Of a DNA stretch of 36,627 nucleotides, positions 1-7,550 are shown piece by piece. The notes under the pieces are model-generated. The model did not search any database, was not told where the DNA came from, and worked only from the letters and a program-made list of their open reading frames with translations. The translations under genes were made by a program, and so were the position numbers. This DNA is from Dokdonella sp. (lineage in GTDB: Bacteria; Pseudomonadota; Gammaproteobacteria; Xanthomonadales; Rhodanobacteraceae): assembly GCA_023228465.1 (NCBI GenBank), contig JALOBC010000030.1, positions 1-36,627 of the forward strand. The letters are read 5' to 3'. How positions within the stretch are numbered: position 1 is the stretch's first letter; every line of letters starts with the position of its first letter.

Positions 1-228
1 TCCGCCGGGATGCACGAGGGGGAGGCAGGAGGCCGACCGGGTGGTGCTCCATGGACGGAACGAAGCATGCAGTGTATGCAGTGTCAGATGGTGGACGTAG
101 CTCAGCTGGTCGAGTGCGTCCGCCGGGATGCACGAGGGGGAGGCAGGAGGCCGACCGGGTGGTGCTCCATGGACGGAACGAAGCATGCAGTGTATGCAGT
201 GTCAGATGGTGGACGTAGCTCAGCTGGT
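1..228 (+). repeat. Tandem 118-bp repeat carrying the 5' part of tRNA-His
   Basis: Bases 1-110 are identical, base for base, to bases 119-228; the period is 118 bp and the 8 bases at 111-118 complete the first unit. Each unit ends with the first 20 nt of tRNA-His (91-110 and 209-228). In the first unit the tRNA is cut short; in the second it continues into the intact tRNA-His. The first bases of the window match the bases that follow the truncated tRNA (119 onward), so at least one more unit probably lies to the left. Inside the unit there is also a short direct repeat, atgcagtgt twice in a row (near 68-85). The copies are too alike to be old. An assembly edge effect at a repeat cannot be excluded. 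Confidence 0.95.
90..124 (+). pseudogene. Truncated tRNA-His (acceptor stem and D-arm only)
   Basis: This stretch begins like the tRNA-His at 208-285 but lacks the anticodon, variable and T arms. The 5' acceptor strand GTGGACG (91-97) can pair with CGTCCGC (117-123) over all 7 positions, with one G-T wobble. Between them a D-arm remains: GCTC (100-103), an 8-base loop and GAGT (112-115). G90 and C124 sit where tRNA-His has its special G-1:C73 pair. No CCA follows (GGGA instead). It is either a decaying duplication product or a small tRNA-like RNA; sequence alone cannot decide. Confidence 0.6.
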
Positions 229-285
229 TAGAGTCCCGGATTGTGATTCCGGATGTCGGGGGTTCGAGTCCCCTCGTCCACCCCA
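208..285 (+). tRNA. tRNA-His (anticodon GUG)
   Basis: A complete cloverleaf can be drawn. The acceptor stem is GTGGACG (209-215) with CGTCCAC (275-281), the anticodon stem is CCGGA/TCCGG with loop TTGTGAT, and the anticodon GTG is at 243-245. The T-arm GGGGG-TTCGAGT-CCCC is canonical. G208 is the G-1 base typical of tRNA-His, opposite discriminator C282, and CCA (283-285) is encoded. It is the last unit of the tandem repeat on its left and the first intact tRNA of a His-Lys-Leu cluster before tig. Confidence 0.97.
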
Positions 286-293
286 ATTTCCGC

Positions 294-299
294 TATAAT
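294..299 (+). promoter_or_regulatory. Possible -10 element between tRNA-His and tRNA-Lys
   Basis: The hexamer TATAAT is a perfect sigma-70 -10 box lying 9 bases past the encoded CCA of tRNA-His. A good -35 hexamer is not visible at 16-18 bases upstream, where the 3' part of tRNA-His lies. It could drive tRNA-Lys and tRNA-Leu independently of tRNA-His. The match may be fortuitous. Confidence 0.35.
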
Positions 300-352
300 G
301 CGCGGTTTCGCGCGTTGGGCGCTCCAGTCGCAGCCACAGGCGACCCGGGGCA

Positions 353-380
353 TTGTCGCGTGGCGTGCGACTGCGGTAAT
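353..380 (+). promoter_or_regulatory. Possible promoter of tRNA-Lys
   Basis: TTGTCG (353-358) and GGTAAT (375-380) are separated by 16 bases and end 12 bases before tRNA-Lys. This is a moderate sigma-70 match at a sensible place. It competes with the isolated TATAAT at 294-299 as the start point. Confidence 0.35.
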
Positions 381-392
381 TTGTTGCAAGTG

Positions 393-468
393 GGGCCGTT
401 AGCTCAGTTGGTAGAGCAGGAGACTCTTAATCTCTTGGTCCTAGGTTCGAGTCCTAGACGGCCCACCA
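393..468 (+). tRNA. tRNA-Lys (anticodon CUU)
   Basis: The acceptor stem is GGGCCGT (393-399) with ACGGCCC (458-464), the discriminator is A465 and CCA (466-468) is encoded. The anticodon stem GGAGA/TCTCT holds the loop CTCTTAA, giving anticodon CTT at 426-428. The T-arm is CCTAG-GTTCGAGT-CCTAG. It is the middle tRNA of the cluster upstream of tig. Confidence 0.96.
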
Positions 469-528
469 TTCAACTCCTTGCGACGCGCCCGCCGGCCCGG
501 CCGGAAGCGCGGTGCAAGTGAGGTGCGG

Positions 529-613
<85 letters not shown>

Positions 614-713
614 GTCGCCCGTTCCCTCCGTTCCTGATGCCGCGACAGCGCGACGTGGCCAGCCGTGCGCCGGCGCGAGCCGGTGGCACACCGACTCCAT
701 GTAGAGGAAATCC

Positions 714-1988
714 ATGCAAGTTTCGATCGAGAACGTCGGCACCCTGGGCCGCAAGTTGACGGTTCGCCTGCCTGCCGGGCAGTTCGAGGATTCGGTCCGC
801 ACGCGCATTCGCGAGATGGGACGCAGCGTGCGCCTCAAGGGCTTTCGCCCGGGCAAGGTGCCACCCAGCGTCATCGAGCAGCGCTTTGGTGGCCAGATCC
901 GCGACGAAGCGTTGAATGAAATGATCGGAACGAGCTTCCGCGAAGCGGTCGAGCAGGAAAAGCTGCGTCCGGCGATGCAGCCCTCGATCGCGACCACCGG
1001 CCGCCCGGAGAACGGCGAGATCGAGTACACCGCGACCTTCGAGGTGCTGCCGGAGATCGGCGCCATCGACGTGTCCACGCTCGAGGTGACCCAGCCGGTG
1101 GCCAGCGTCGAGGATGTCGACATCGACCAGATGATCGAGACCCTGCGCCTGCAGCGGCGCACCTGGAAGCCGGTGGAGCGTGCCGCACGGGATGGCGACA
1201 TGGTCCTGTTCGAGTATTCGGCCGAGGCCGAGGGTGTGCGGCACCCGGAAACCGGCAGCGACCGTGTCGGGGCCATCCTCGGCTCGGGTGCCTACCTGGC
1301 GGCGCTGGAGAGCCAGCTGGAAGGCAAGCTGGCCGGTGATGAGCTTGCTGCCGAGATTGCCTTCCCGGAGGGCTTCCGCGTCGCCGCGCTGGCCGGCAAG
1401 ACGGCCCAGGTGGCGGCCCGGCTCGTGCGCGTGCAGGAAGCGGAGCTGCCGGCCGTGGACGATGCCTTCATCGCCAGCTTTGGCGTGCGTGAAGGCGGGA
1501 TGGAGAAGTTTCGTGCGGATGTGCGCGCGAACCTGGAGCGCGAGCTCAAGGGCGTGCTGATGGGGCGCCTCAAGGCGGGCGTGCTCGAGAAGCTGGTGGA
1601 TGCCCATCCGGACCTGGAAGTGCCGCAGGGCCTGATCGAGGCCGAGGCACGCCAGATGGCGCGCCAGGCCGGCGAAAAGGACGGGGCGATCGCTGCATGG
1701 CTCGCCCCGGCGCGCCGGCGCGTCGCCGCCGGCATGCTGGTCGGCGAGATCGCGCGCCAGAACGATATCCGCCTGGAGTCGCGTCGCGTCAGCGAAGCAT
1801 TGGCGACGATTGCCTCGACCTACGAGGAGCCGGAGCAGGTCGTTGATCTTTACCGTCGCGACCCCCAGTTGATGTCTGCGCTGCAGAACCGCGTGCTCGA
1901 GGACCAGGTGGTCGAATGGATCGCCGAGCATGCACGCCGCAGCGAGCAGACCCTGACCTTCAGCGAAGTCATGCGGCCCGGCGCCTGA
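714..1988 (+). CDS. tig: Trigger factor (ribosome-associated chaperone)
   Basis: This 424-residue protein binds at the ribosome exit tunnel and shields nascent chains; E. coli Tig has 432 residues. The ribosome-docking signature GFRPGKVP is at residues 43-50. The middle FKBP-like domain (about 150-240) is recognisable by GDMVLFEY and the FPEGF/LAGK region, but the IPGFE-type active-site stretch of E. coli is replaced by a sequence without the aromatic residue ([14 protein letters not shown]), so prolyl isomerase activity is doubtful. The C-terminal helical arms include STYEEPEQV and end in a conserved EQVVEW-like helix. The ATG at 714 follows an AGAGGAA ribosome binding site. It is first in the classic tig-clpP-clpX-lon order and 26 bp ahead of clpP. 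Confidence 0.96.
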   Translation: MQVSIENVGTLGRKLTVRLPAGQFEDSVRTRIREMGRSVRLKGFRPGKVPPSVIEQRFGGQIRDEALNEMIGTSFREAVEQEKLRPAMQPSIATTGRPENGEIEYTATFEVLPEIGAIDVSTLEVTQPVASVEDVDIDQMIETLRLQRRTWKPVERAARDGDMVLFEYSAEAEGVRHPETGSDRVGAILGSGAYLAALESQLEGKLAGDELAAEIAFPEGFRVAALAGKTAQVAARLVRVQEAELPAVDDAFIASFGVREGGMEKFRADVRANLERELKGVLMGRLKAGVLEKLVDAHPDLEVPQGLIEAEARQMARQAGEKDGAIAAWLAPARRRVAAGMLVGEIARQNDIRLESRRVSEALATIASTYEEPEQVVDLYRRDPQLMSALQNRVLEDQVVEWIAEHARRSEQTLTFSEVMRPGA

Positions 1989-2014
1989 GCGCACCGGCGC
2001 CCGGAGAGCCCCCA

Positions 2015-2650
2015 ATGTCCAGCAGCGTATCGCCGATCCACAGCCTCAACCTCGTGCCGATGGTGGTCGAACAGACCTCGCGCGGCGAGCGGGCCTATGA
2101 CATCTATTCGCGCCTGCTCAAGGAACGCGTGGTGTTCGTGGTCGGCCCGATCGACGACTTCATGGCGAACGTGGTGGTGGCGCAGTTGCTGTTCCTGGAG
2201 TCGGAGAACCCGGACAAGGACATCAACCTCTACATCAACAGTCCCGGCGGCGTGGTCACGGCCGGCCTGGCGATCTACGACACCATGCAGTACATCCGCT
2301 CGGACGTCAGCACCATGTGCATCGGCCAGGCAGCGAGTGCGGCCTCGCTGCTGCTGATGGCCGGCGCCAAGGGCAAGCGTTATGCGCTGCCCAATTCGCG
2401 GGTCATGATCCACCAGCCTTCCGGCGGTGCGCAGGGCCAGGCGACCGACATCGAGATCCAGGCGCGCGAGATCCTGTACCTGCGCAGCCGCCTGAACGAC
2501 ATCTACGTCAAGCACACCGGCCAGTCCCTGGAACAGATCGAGCGCGACATGGAGCGCGACCGCTTCATGAGTGCCGAAGACGCGAAGGGCTACGGCATGA
2601 TCGATGCCGTACTCGACCGCCGCCTGGACGAAGTCGCTGCAGGTGCTTGA
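2015..2650 (+). CDS. clpP: ATP-dependent Clp protease proteolytic subunit
   Basis: This 211-residue serine protease forms the barrel that degrades proteins fed by ClpX or ClpA. The catalytic triad is visible: Ser108 (in [14 protein letters not shown]), His133 (in [10 protein letters not shown]) and Asp182 (in [11 protein letters not shown]). The ATG at 2015 was chosen because GGAG stands 8 bases upstream and the N-terminus [26 protein letters not shown] fits the family; an earlier in-frame ATG at 1916 lies inside tig. One oddity: the residues after the catalytic Ser are Ala-Ala where most family members have Met-Gly (ASMGA). The next gene, clpX, encodes its unfoldase partner. Confidence 0.97.
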   Translation: MSSSVSPIHSLNLVPMVVEQTSRGERAYDIYSRLLKERVVFVVGPIDDFMANVVVAQLLFLESENPDKDINLYINSPGGVVTAGLAIYDTMQYIRSDVSTMCIGQAASAASLLLMAGAKGKRYALPNSRVMIHQPSGGAQGQATDIEIQAREILYLRSRLNDIYVKHTGQSLEQIERDMERDRFMSAEDAKGYGMIDAVLDRRLDEVAAGA

Positions 2651-2685
2651 ATCGACCGCGGTGCCGGATCTGCGGATCACTGAAT

Positions 2686-2722
2686 CACAGCACGCCGGGC
2701 GCGGACGCCCCGGCGTGCTGTG
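2686..2722 (+). terminator. Strong hairpin between clpP and clpX
   Basis: CACAGCACGCCGGG (2686-2699) pairs perfectly with CCCGGCGTGCTGTG (2709-2722) across a 9-base loop, giving a 14-bp stem. There is no T-run after it, so it may act as an attenuator, a partial terminator or an mRNA stability element. The bases that follow (TATCCT, 2724-2729) could be a -10 box for clpX, but no -35 is convincing. Confidence 0.65.
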
Positions 2723-2767
2723 CTATCCTCAGCCGCAAGTCACGGCGGCGATTTCCCGAGGCAGGGC

Positions 2768-4045
2768 ATGACTGACGAGCGGCAAGGCCGATCGGGCGAC
2801 AACGGCAAGATTCTCTACTGTTCGTTCTGCGGCAAGAGCCAGCACGAGGTGCGCAAGCTGATCGCGGGCCCGTCCGTGTTCATCTGCGACGAGTGCGTCG
2901 AGCTGTGCAACGACATCATTCGCGAAGAGCTGGAGGAAAAGGCCGCCGGCACGCGCAATGACCTGCCCAAGCCGGCCGAGATCCTCGATGTGCTCGATCA
3001 GTACGTGATCGGGCAGACGCGTGCGAAGAAGGTGCTGGCGGTTGCGGTTTACAACCACTACAAGCGCCTGGAAACGCGCAACCGCAACGAGGAAGTCGAG
3101 CTCGCCAAGTCCAACATCCTGCTGGTCGGCCCGACCGGCTCCGGCAAGACGCTGCTCGCCGACACGCTCGCACGTCTGCTCAACGTGCCGTTCACCATCG
3201 CCGACGCAACCACGCTGACGGAAGCCGGCTATGTCGGCGAGGATGTCGAGAACATCATCCAGAAGCTGTTGCAGAAGTGCGATTACGATGTCGAGAAGGC
3301 GCAGAGCGGCATCGTCTACATCGACGAGATCGACAAGATTTCACGCAAGAGCGAGAACCCGTCGATCACCCGTGACGTCTCGGGCGAAGGCGTGCAGCAG
3401 GCCCTGCTGAAGCTGATCGAGGGGACCGTGGCCTCGGTGCCGCCGCAGGGCGGGCGCAAGCATCCGCAGCAGGAATTCCTGCAGGTTGACACCAAGAACA
3501 TCCTGTTCATCGTCGGTGGCGCGTTTTCCGGGCTGGAGAAGATCATCCAGCAGCGCTCGGAGGCAACCGGCATCGGCTTCAAGGCCGAGGTACGCAGCAA
3601 GGATCACGAACCGGCCGCCGGCAAGCTGCTGGTGGACCTGCAGCCACAGGATCTGATCAAGTTCGGACTGATCCCCGAACTGGTCGGGCGCCTGCCGGTG
3701 GTGGCGACGCTGGAAGAGCTGGACGAGGCGGCGCTGGTGAAGATCCTCACCGAGCCGAAGAACGCCATCACCAAGCAGTTCAAGCGCCTGTTCGAGATGG
3801 AGGGCGCGGAACTGGAGTTCCGGCCCGATGCCCTGAGCGCCATCGCGCACCGTGCCATCCAGCGCAAGACCGGCGCGCGTGGCCTGCGCACGATCATGGA
3901 GCAGGTCCTGCTCGATACCATGTTCGAGCTGCCTTCGCTCGACCACGTCAGCAAGGTCGTCGTGGACGAGGCCGTCATCAAGGGTCAGGCCGAGCCCTAC
4001 CTGATCTATCGCGGCAACATGCAGAGCCGCGCCGCCTCCGAATAG
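2768..4045 (+). CDS. clpX: ATP-dependent Clp protease ATP-binding subunit ClpX
   Basis: This 425-residue AAA+ unfoldase is nearly the same length as E. coli ClpX (424). The N-terminal zinc-binding domain has Cys18, Cys21, Cys40 and Cys43. Walker A GPTGSGKT is at 121-128, the pore loop GYVGED is near 154-159, and Walker [10 protein letters not shown] is near 182-190. The RKH pore-loop motif ([10 protein letters not shown]) and the IGF tripeptide that docks on ClpP (TGIGFKAE) are both present, so it should be a working ClpP partner. The ATG at 2768 gives [10 protein letters not shown], matching the family N-terminus; an upstream in-frame start at 2720 falls in the hairpin. The gap to clpP is 117 bp and to lon 130 bp. 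Confidence 0.98.
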   Translation: MTDERQGRSGDNGKILYCSFCGKSQHEVRKLIAGPSVFICDECVELCNDIIREELEEKAAGTRNDLPKPAEILDVLDQYVIGQTRAKKVLAVAVYNHYKRLETRNRNEEVELAKSNILLVGPTGSGKTLLADTLARLLNVPFTIADATTLTEAGYVGEDVENIIQKLLQKCDYDVEKAQSGIVYIDEIDKISRKSENPSITRDVSGEGVQQALLKLIEGTVASVPPQGGRKHPQQEFLQVDTKNILFIVGGAFSGLEKIIQQRSEATGIGFKAEVRSKDHEPAAGKLLVDLQPQDLIKFGLIPELVGRLPVVATLEELDEAALVKILTEPKNAITKQFKRLFEMEGAELEFRPDALSAIAHRAIQRKTGARGLRTIMEQVLLDTMFELPSLDHVSKVVVDEAVIKGQAEPYLIYRGNMQSRAASE

Positions 4046-4103
4046 CTTCGGAGCGTGGCCGGTCGTTCTTGCAAACGGCCGGCACCAACCTTACCTTCCG
4101 CTG

Positions 4104-4130
4104 CGGCAGTGCGCTTTCGCACTGCCGTTC
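4104..4130 (+). terminator. Terminator-like hairpin between clpX and lon
   Basis: CGGCAGTGCG (4104-4113) pairs perfectly with CGCACTGCCG (4118-4127) around a CTTT loop, followed by TTC. The stem is strong and sits 59 bases after the clpX stop and 49 bases before lon. The T-run is poor, so full termination is uncertain. Confidence 0.6.
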
Positions 4131-4175
4131 GCGTTCATTGCCGGGCGCGCCCCTTCCAAGCATGCAATCGAGCCG

Positions 4176-6647
4176 ATGACCGACAAAACTGCCAAGAGCC
4201 ACAAGCCCACCGACGACCTCACCGAACTGCCGGTGCTGGCGCTGCGCGACGTCGTGGTGTTCCCGAACATGGTGATCCCGCTGTTCGTGGGCCGCGAGAA
4301 GTCCGTGCGCGCGCTGGAAGCCGCGATGGCCGGCAGCAAGAAGATCCTGCTGGTGGCCCAGCGCAGCCCGGATATCGATGACCCGGCCGCCGGCGACCTC
4401 TATTCGATCGGCACCATCGCCAGCGTCCTGCAGCTCCTGAAGTTGCCCGATGGCACCATCAAGGTGCTGGTGGAAGGCCAGGAGCGTGCCGAGGTCGCCG
4501 CGTTCGGTGAGCGCGGCGGGCTGATGGTCGCCCACAGCCGCGTGCTCGAGCCGGCCTACACGCGCAGCGAGCGGGAGGTCGAGGTCATCGGCCGCCAGCT
4601 GGTTGCGCTGTTCGAGCAGCTCGTCAAGCTGTCGCGCAAGATTCCGCCGGAACTCCTCGCCACGCTGTCCTCCATCGAGGAACCCTCGCGCCTGGCCGAC
4701 ACCATTGCCGCGCACATCGGCGTGCGTGTCGCCGACAAGCAGCGCGTGCTGGAAACCGTCGATGTGGCCGACCGCCAGGAACTGCTGGTCGGCATGGTCG
4801 ATGGCGAGATCGACGTGCAGCGCATCGAGAAGCGCATCCGCGGTCGCGTCAAGACGCAGATGGAGAAGAGCCAGCGCGAGTACTACCTCAACGAACAGAT
4901 GAAGGCGATCCAGAAGGAGTTGGGCGACGGCGAAGGCGCGCCCAACGAGCTGGAGGAACTGGGTCGCAAGATCGAAGAGGCCGGCATGCCCAAGGCGGTC
5001 GGTGCCAAGGCGCGCCAGGAGCTCGGCAAGCTGCGCCAGATGTCGCCGATGTCGGCCGAAGCCACGGTCGTGCGCAACTACATCGAATCGCTGCTCGGCG
5101 TGCCCTGGAAGAAGAAGACCAAGGTGCGCCGCGATCTCGACCTCGCCCAGAAGGTGCTGGACGCCGATCATTTCGGCCTGGAAAAGGTCAAGGATCGCAT
5201 CCTCGAATACCTTGCCGTGCAGCAGCGCGTGCAGAAGATGAAGGGTCCGATCCTGTGCCTGGTCGGCCCGCCGGGCGTGGGCAAGACCTCGCTTGGCCAG
5301 TCGATCGCCAAGGCCACCAACCGCAAGTTCGTGCGCATGTCCCTCGGCGGGGTGCGCGACGAGGCCGAGATTCGCGGTCATCGGCGTACCTACATCGGCT
5401 CGATGCCCGGTCGCATCATCCAGAACCTGGCCAAGGCGGGCACGCGCAACCCCTTGTTCGTGCTGGACGAAATCGACAAGATGTCGATGGACTTCCGGGG
5501 GGACCCGTCGGCGGCGCTGCTGGAAGTGCTCGATCCGGAGCAGAACCACACCTTCAACGACCATTATCTCGAGGTCGACGTCGATCTGTCCGAGATCATG
5601 TGGGTGGCGACGGCCAATTCGCTCAACATCCCGCCGGCGCTCGCCGATCGCATGGAGATCATCCGCATCCCCGGCTACACCGAGGACGAAAAGCTCAACA
5701 TCGCCGAGCGCTACCTGGTGCCCAAGCAGCTCAAGGCGAACGGGCTCAAGGAAGATGAACTCGCGATTGGCGAATCGGCCCTGCGCGACGTGGTGCGCTA
5801 TTACACGCGTGAGTCGGGCGTGCGCAACCTGGAGCGCGAGATTTCGCGCATCTGCCGCAAGGTGGTGAAGGAGCTCAGCCTGGATGCATCCCGCGCGCGC
5901 AGGAAGAACGGCAAGGGCGGCACGCGCAAGGCGACGCGGGTGAGCGTCACCGCGCGCAATCTCGATCGCTTTCTCGGGGTCCGCAAGTTCAGCTACGGCC
6001 GCGCCGAACAGCAGAACGAAGCGGGCCTGGCGACCGGCCTGGCCTGGACCGAAGTGGGCGGCGACCTCCTCAGCGTGGAAGTGGCCGTCGTGCCGGGCAA
6101 GGGCAAGCTGATCCACACCGGGCAGCTCGGCGACGTCATGCAGGAGTCGATCCAGGCGGCCCTCAGCGTGGTTCGCGCGCGTGCCGAGCGGCTCGGCATC
6201 GAAGCCGATTTCCACCAGAAGCTGGACATCCATGTGCACGTCCCGGAAGGCGCAACACCCAAGGACGGCCCCAGCGCGGGCATTGCCATGTGCACGGCGC
6301 TGGTGTCGGCGCTCACCCGGGTGCCGGTGCGCTCGGAAGTGGCCATGACCGGCGAGATCACCCTGCGCGGGCGCGTGCTGCCGATCGGTGGGCTGAAGGA
6401 GAAGCTGCTGGCGGCGCACCGCGGCGGGATTACCACGGTCATCATTCCCGAGGAGAACCGCAAGGATCTCGTCGAGATTCCGAAGAACGTCACCGAGTCG
6501 CTGCACATCCATCCGGTGCGCTGGATCGACGAAGTACTCGACATCGCGCTCGAGCACGCGCTCGCCCCGCGTGCGGAAACGAATGGCGACGGGTTGCCGG
6601 TCGGCGGGAAGAAGCCGGCTGCCGGCAAGGGCGTGCGCCCGCACTGA
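4176..6647 (+). CDS. lon: ATP-dependent protease Lon
   Basis: This 823-residue cytosolic AAA+ protease degrades misfolded and short-lived regulatory proteins; E. coli Lon has 784 residues. The N-terminal substrate domain starts with [20 protein letters not shown]. Walker A GPPGVGKT is at 364-371 and Walker B is [10 protein letters not shown]. The Ser-Lys catalytic dyad is intact: Ser700 in DGPSAGIAM and Lys743 in [10 protein letters not shown]. The insert [14 protein letters not shown] near residue 575 and the Lys/Gly-rich tail ([14 protein letters not shown]) account for much of the extra length. The ATG at 4176 is the first good start; no strong ribosome binding site is visible. No sigma-32 promoter stands out in the 130-bp gap after clpX. 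Confidence 0.98.
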   Translation: MTDKTAKSHKPTDDLTELPVLALRDVVVFPNMVIPLFVGREKSVRALEAAMAGSKKILLVAQRSPDIDDPAAGDLYSIGTIASVLQLLKLPDGTIKVLVEGQERAEVAAFGERGGLMVAHSRVLEPAYTRSEREVEVIGRQLVALFEQLVKLSRKIPPELLATLSSIEEPSRLADTIAAHIGVRVADKQRVLETVDVADRQELLVGMVDGEIDVQRIEKRIRGRVKTQMEKSQREYYLNEQMKAIQKELGDGEGAPNELEELGRKIEEAGMPKAVGAKARQELGKLRQMSPMSAEATVVRNYIESLLGVPWKKKTKVRRDLDLAQKVLDADHFGLEKVKDRILEYLAVQQRVQKMKGPILCLVGPPGVGKTSLGQSIAKATNRKFVRMSLGGVRDEAEIRGHRRTYIGSMPGRIIQNLAKAGTRNPLFVLDEIDKMSMDFRGDPSAALLEVLDPEQNHTFNDHYLEVDVDLSEIMWVATANSLNIPPALADRMEIIRIPGYTEDEKLNIAERYLVPKQLKANGLKEDELAIGESALRDVVRYYTRESGVRNLEREISRICRKVVKELSLDASRARRKNGKGGTRKATRVSVTARNLDRFLGVRKFSYGRAEQQNEAGLATGLAWTEVGGDLLSVEVAVVPGKGKLIHTGQLGDVMQESIQAALSVVRARAERLGIEADFHQKLDIHVHVPEGATPKDGPSAGIAMCTALVSALTRVPVRSEVAMTGEITLRGRVLPIGGLKEKLLAAHRGGITTVIIPEENRKDLVEIPKNVTESLHIHPVRWIDEVLDIALEHALAPRAETNGDGLPVGGKKPAAGKGVRPH

Positions 6648-6659
6648 TCGCCTGCTGCG

Positions 6660-6683
6660 GGCGCCCCGGTGTCACCGGGCGCC
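6660..6683 (+). terminator. Weak hairpin after lon
   Basis: GGCGCCCCGGT pairs with ACCGGGCGCC around a GTC loop with one bulged C. It starts 13 bases after the lon stop codon. The following bases (ggggaaaa) contain no T-run, so it is only a candidate terminator. Confidence 0.35.
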
Positions 6684-6707
6684 GGGGAAAACGTGCAGAG
6701 CCTTGTG

Positions 6708-6736
6708 TTGCGCGGCTTCCGGGGCACTGGTATAAA
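6708..6736 (+). promoter_or_regulatory. Predicted sigma-70 promoter of hupB
   Basis: TTGCGC (6708-6713) and TATAAA (6731-6736) are separated by exactly 17 bases. Transcription would start near 6743, leaving a leader of about 140 nt before the hupB ATG. This matches the separate, strong expression usual for HU genes downstream of lon. Confidence 0.65.
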
Positions 6737-6885
6737 GAGCGCGCCGCGATCCGGGTTGACGGTACGGTCCGGGCGATCGCGGAATAACGAGACAGGCGAG
6801 ATTCGAGGCGTCGGCCCTGCGGATGCGCATGTTCCGACTCGATCAATATCAGTTGCGGGGCGCGAGTTCCGTGAGGGAGTGATAA

Positions 6886-7158
6886 ATGAACAAAGGTGAA
6901 TTCATTGGCGCGATTGCAGACGCTTCCGGCCTGACCAAGGCCGATGCCGAACGTGCCGTCGAGGGGATGTTCAGCGTCGTCAAGAAGACACTCAAGGCGG
7001 GCGATTCCATCTCGTTGGTCGGCTTCGGTACCTTCATGGTGCGCAAGCGTGCCGCCCGCACCGGACGTAATCCGCGCACTGGCGAAACCATCAAGATCAA
7101 GGCCTCCAAGGTGCCGTCGTTCAAGGCCGGCAAGGCACTCAAGGATGCGCTCGGCTGA
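6886..7158 (+). CDS. hupB: DNA-binding protein HU (beta type)
   Basis: This 90-residue nucleoid protein bends and compacts DNA as a dimer. It has the full HU pattern: [22 protein letters not shown] at the start, the signature [21 protein letters not shown] around 46-64 and the DNA-binding arm followed by [18 protein letters not shown]. The length is exactly that of E. coli HupB. GAGGGAG stands a few bases upstream of the ATG at 6886. Its place directly after lon is the standard gammaproteobacterial order. It has its own predicted promoter at 6708-6736. Confidence 0.97.
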   Translation: MNKGEFIGAIADASGLTKADAERAVEGMFSVVKKTLKAGDSISLVGFGTFMVRKRAARTGRNPRTGETIKIKASKVPSFKAGKALKDALG

Positions 7159-7213
7159 TATGGCTGGCGTGCCGCAGCGGATTGCGCGGGCACGCCGATC
7201 CCGCCGTCATCCG

Positions 7214-7288
7214 GGGTGCTTAGCTCAGCGGTAGAGCGTCGCCTTTACACGGCGAGGGTCGGGGGTTCGAAACCCTCAGCACCCACCA
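7214..7288 (+). tRNA. tRNA-Val (anticodon UAC)
   Basis: The acceptor stem is GGGTGCT (7214-7220) with AGCACCC (7278-7284), the discriminator is A7285 and CCA (7286-7288) is encoded. The anticodon stem TCGCC/GGCGA holds the loop TTTACAC, giving anticodon TAC at 7246-7248. It lies 55 bases after hupB and may be cotranscribed with it. Confidence 0.97.
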
Positions 7289-7395
7289 CTGATGGCGGTC
7301 GGGAAACGTCACCCTGGCGCGTCGGCGCCCGGGATCGGCACGCTGCGGTACCGAGCGGGTTGCACGGGGCCCCACCGGTCACTTCGTGGATCCAG

Positions 7396-7428
7396 GCCAA
7401 GGGCGCCCACGTGGCGCCCTTGGCGTTT
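7396..7428 (+). terminator. Terminator after tRNA-Val
   Basis: GCCAAGGGCGCC (7396-7407) pairs perfectly with GGCGCCCTTGGC (7413-7424) around a CACGT loop, followed by GTTTGC. The 12-bp stem sits between tRNA-Val and ppiD and is the likely end of the hupB/tRNA-Val transcript, though the T-run is short. Confidence 0.7.
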
Positions 7429-7550
7429 GCTGCCGCTGGGGCAGGCCACTCGCCGGCCCGCGGCCCGGTCGCGACGCCGACTGGTTTTGCCCGTCCTCCC
7501 GGAACACCGCGTCGCGGTTTCCGGTCTCATTCAGAACAGGTTCGAGTCCC

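Noticed and set aside
1-300. CRISPR array at the left edge
   Set aside because: The repeat unit is 118 bp with an 8-base interval and includes a tRNA fragment; there are no short repeats with unique spacers and no cas genes.
10-521. Two small open frames over the tRNA cluster (10-231 and 243-521)
   Set aside because: They run through the repeat and the tRNA genes and have no ribosome binding site or family motif.
3978-6644. 888-codon open frame on the minus strand opposite lon
   Set aside because: It mirrors lon almost exactly, is rich in His/Arg/Ala/Gly from GC-biased third positions, and shows no domain. It is a shadow of the real gene.
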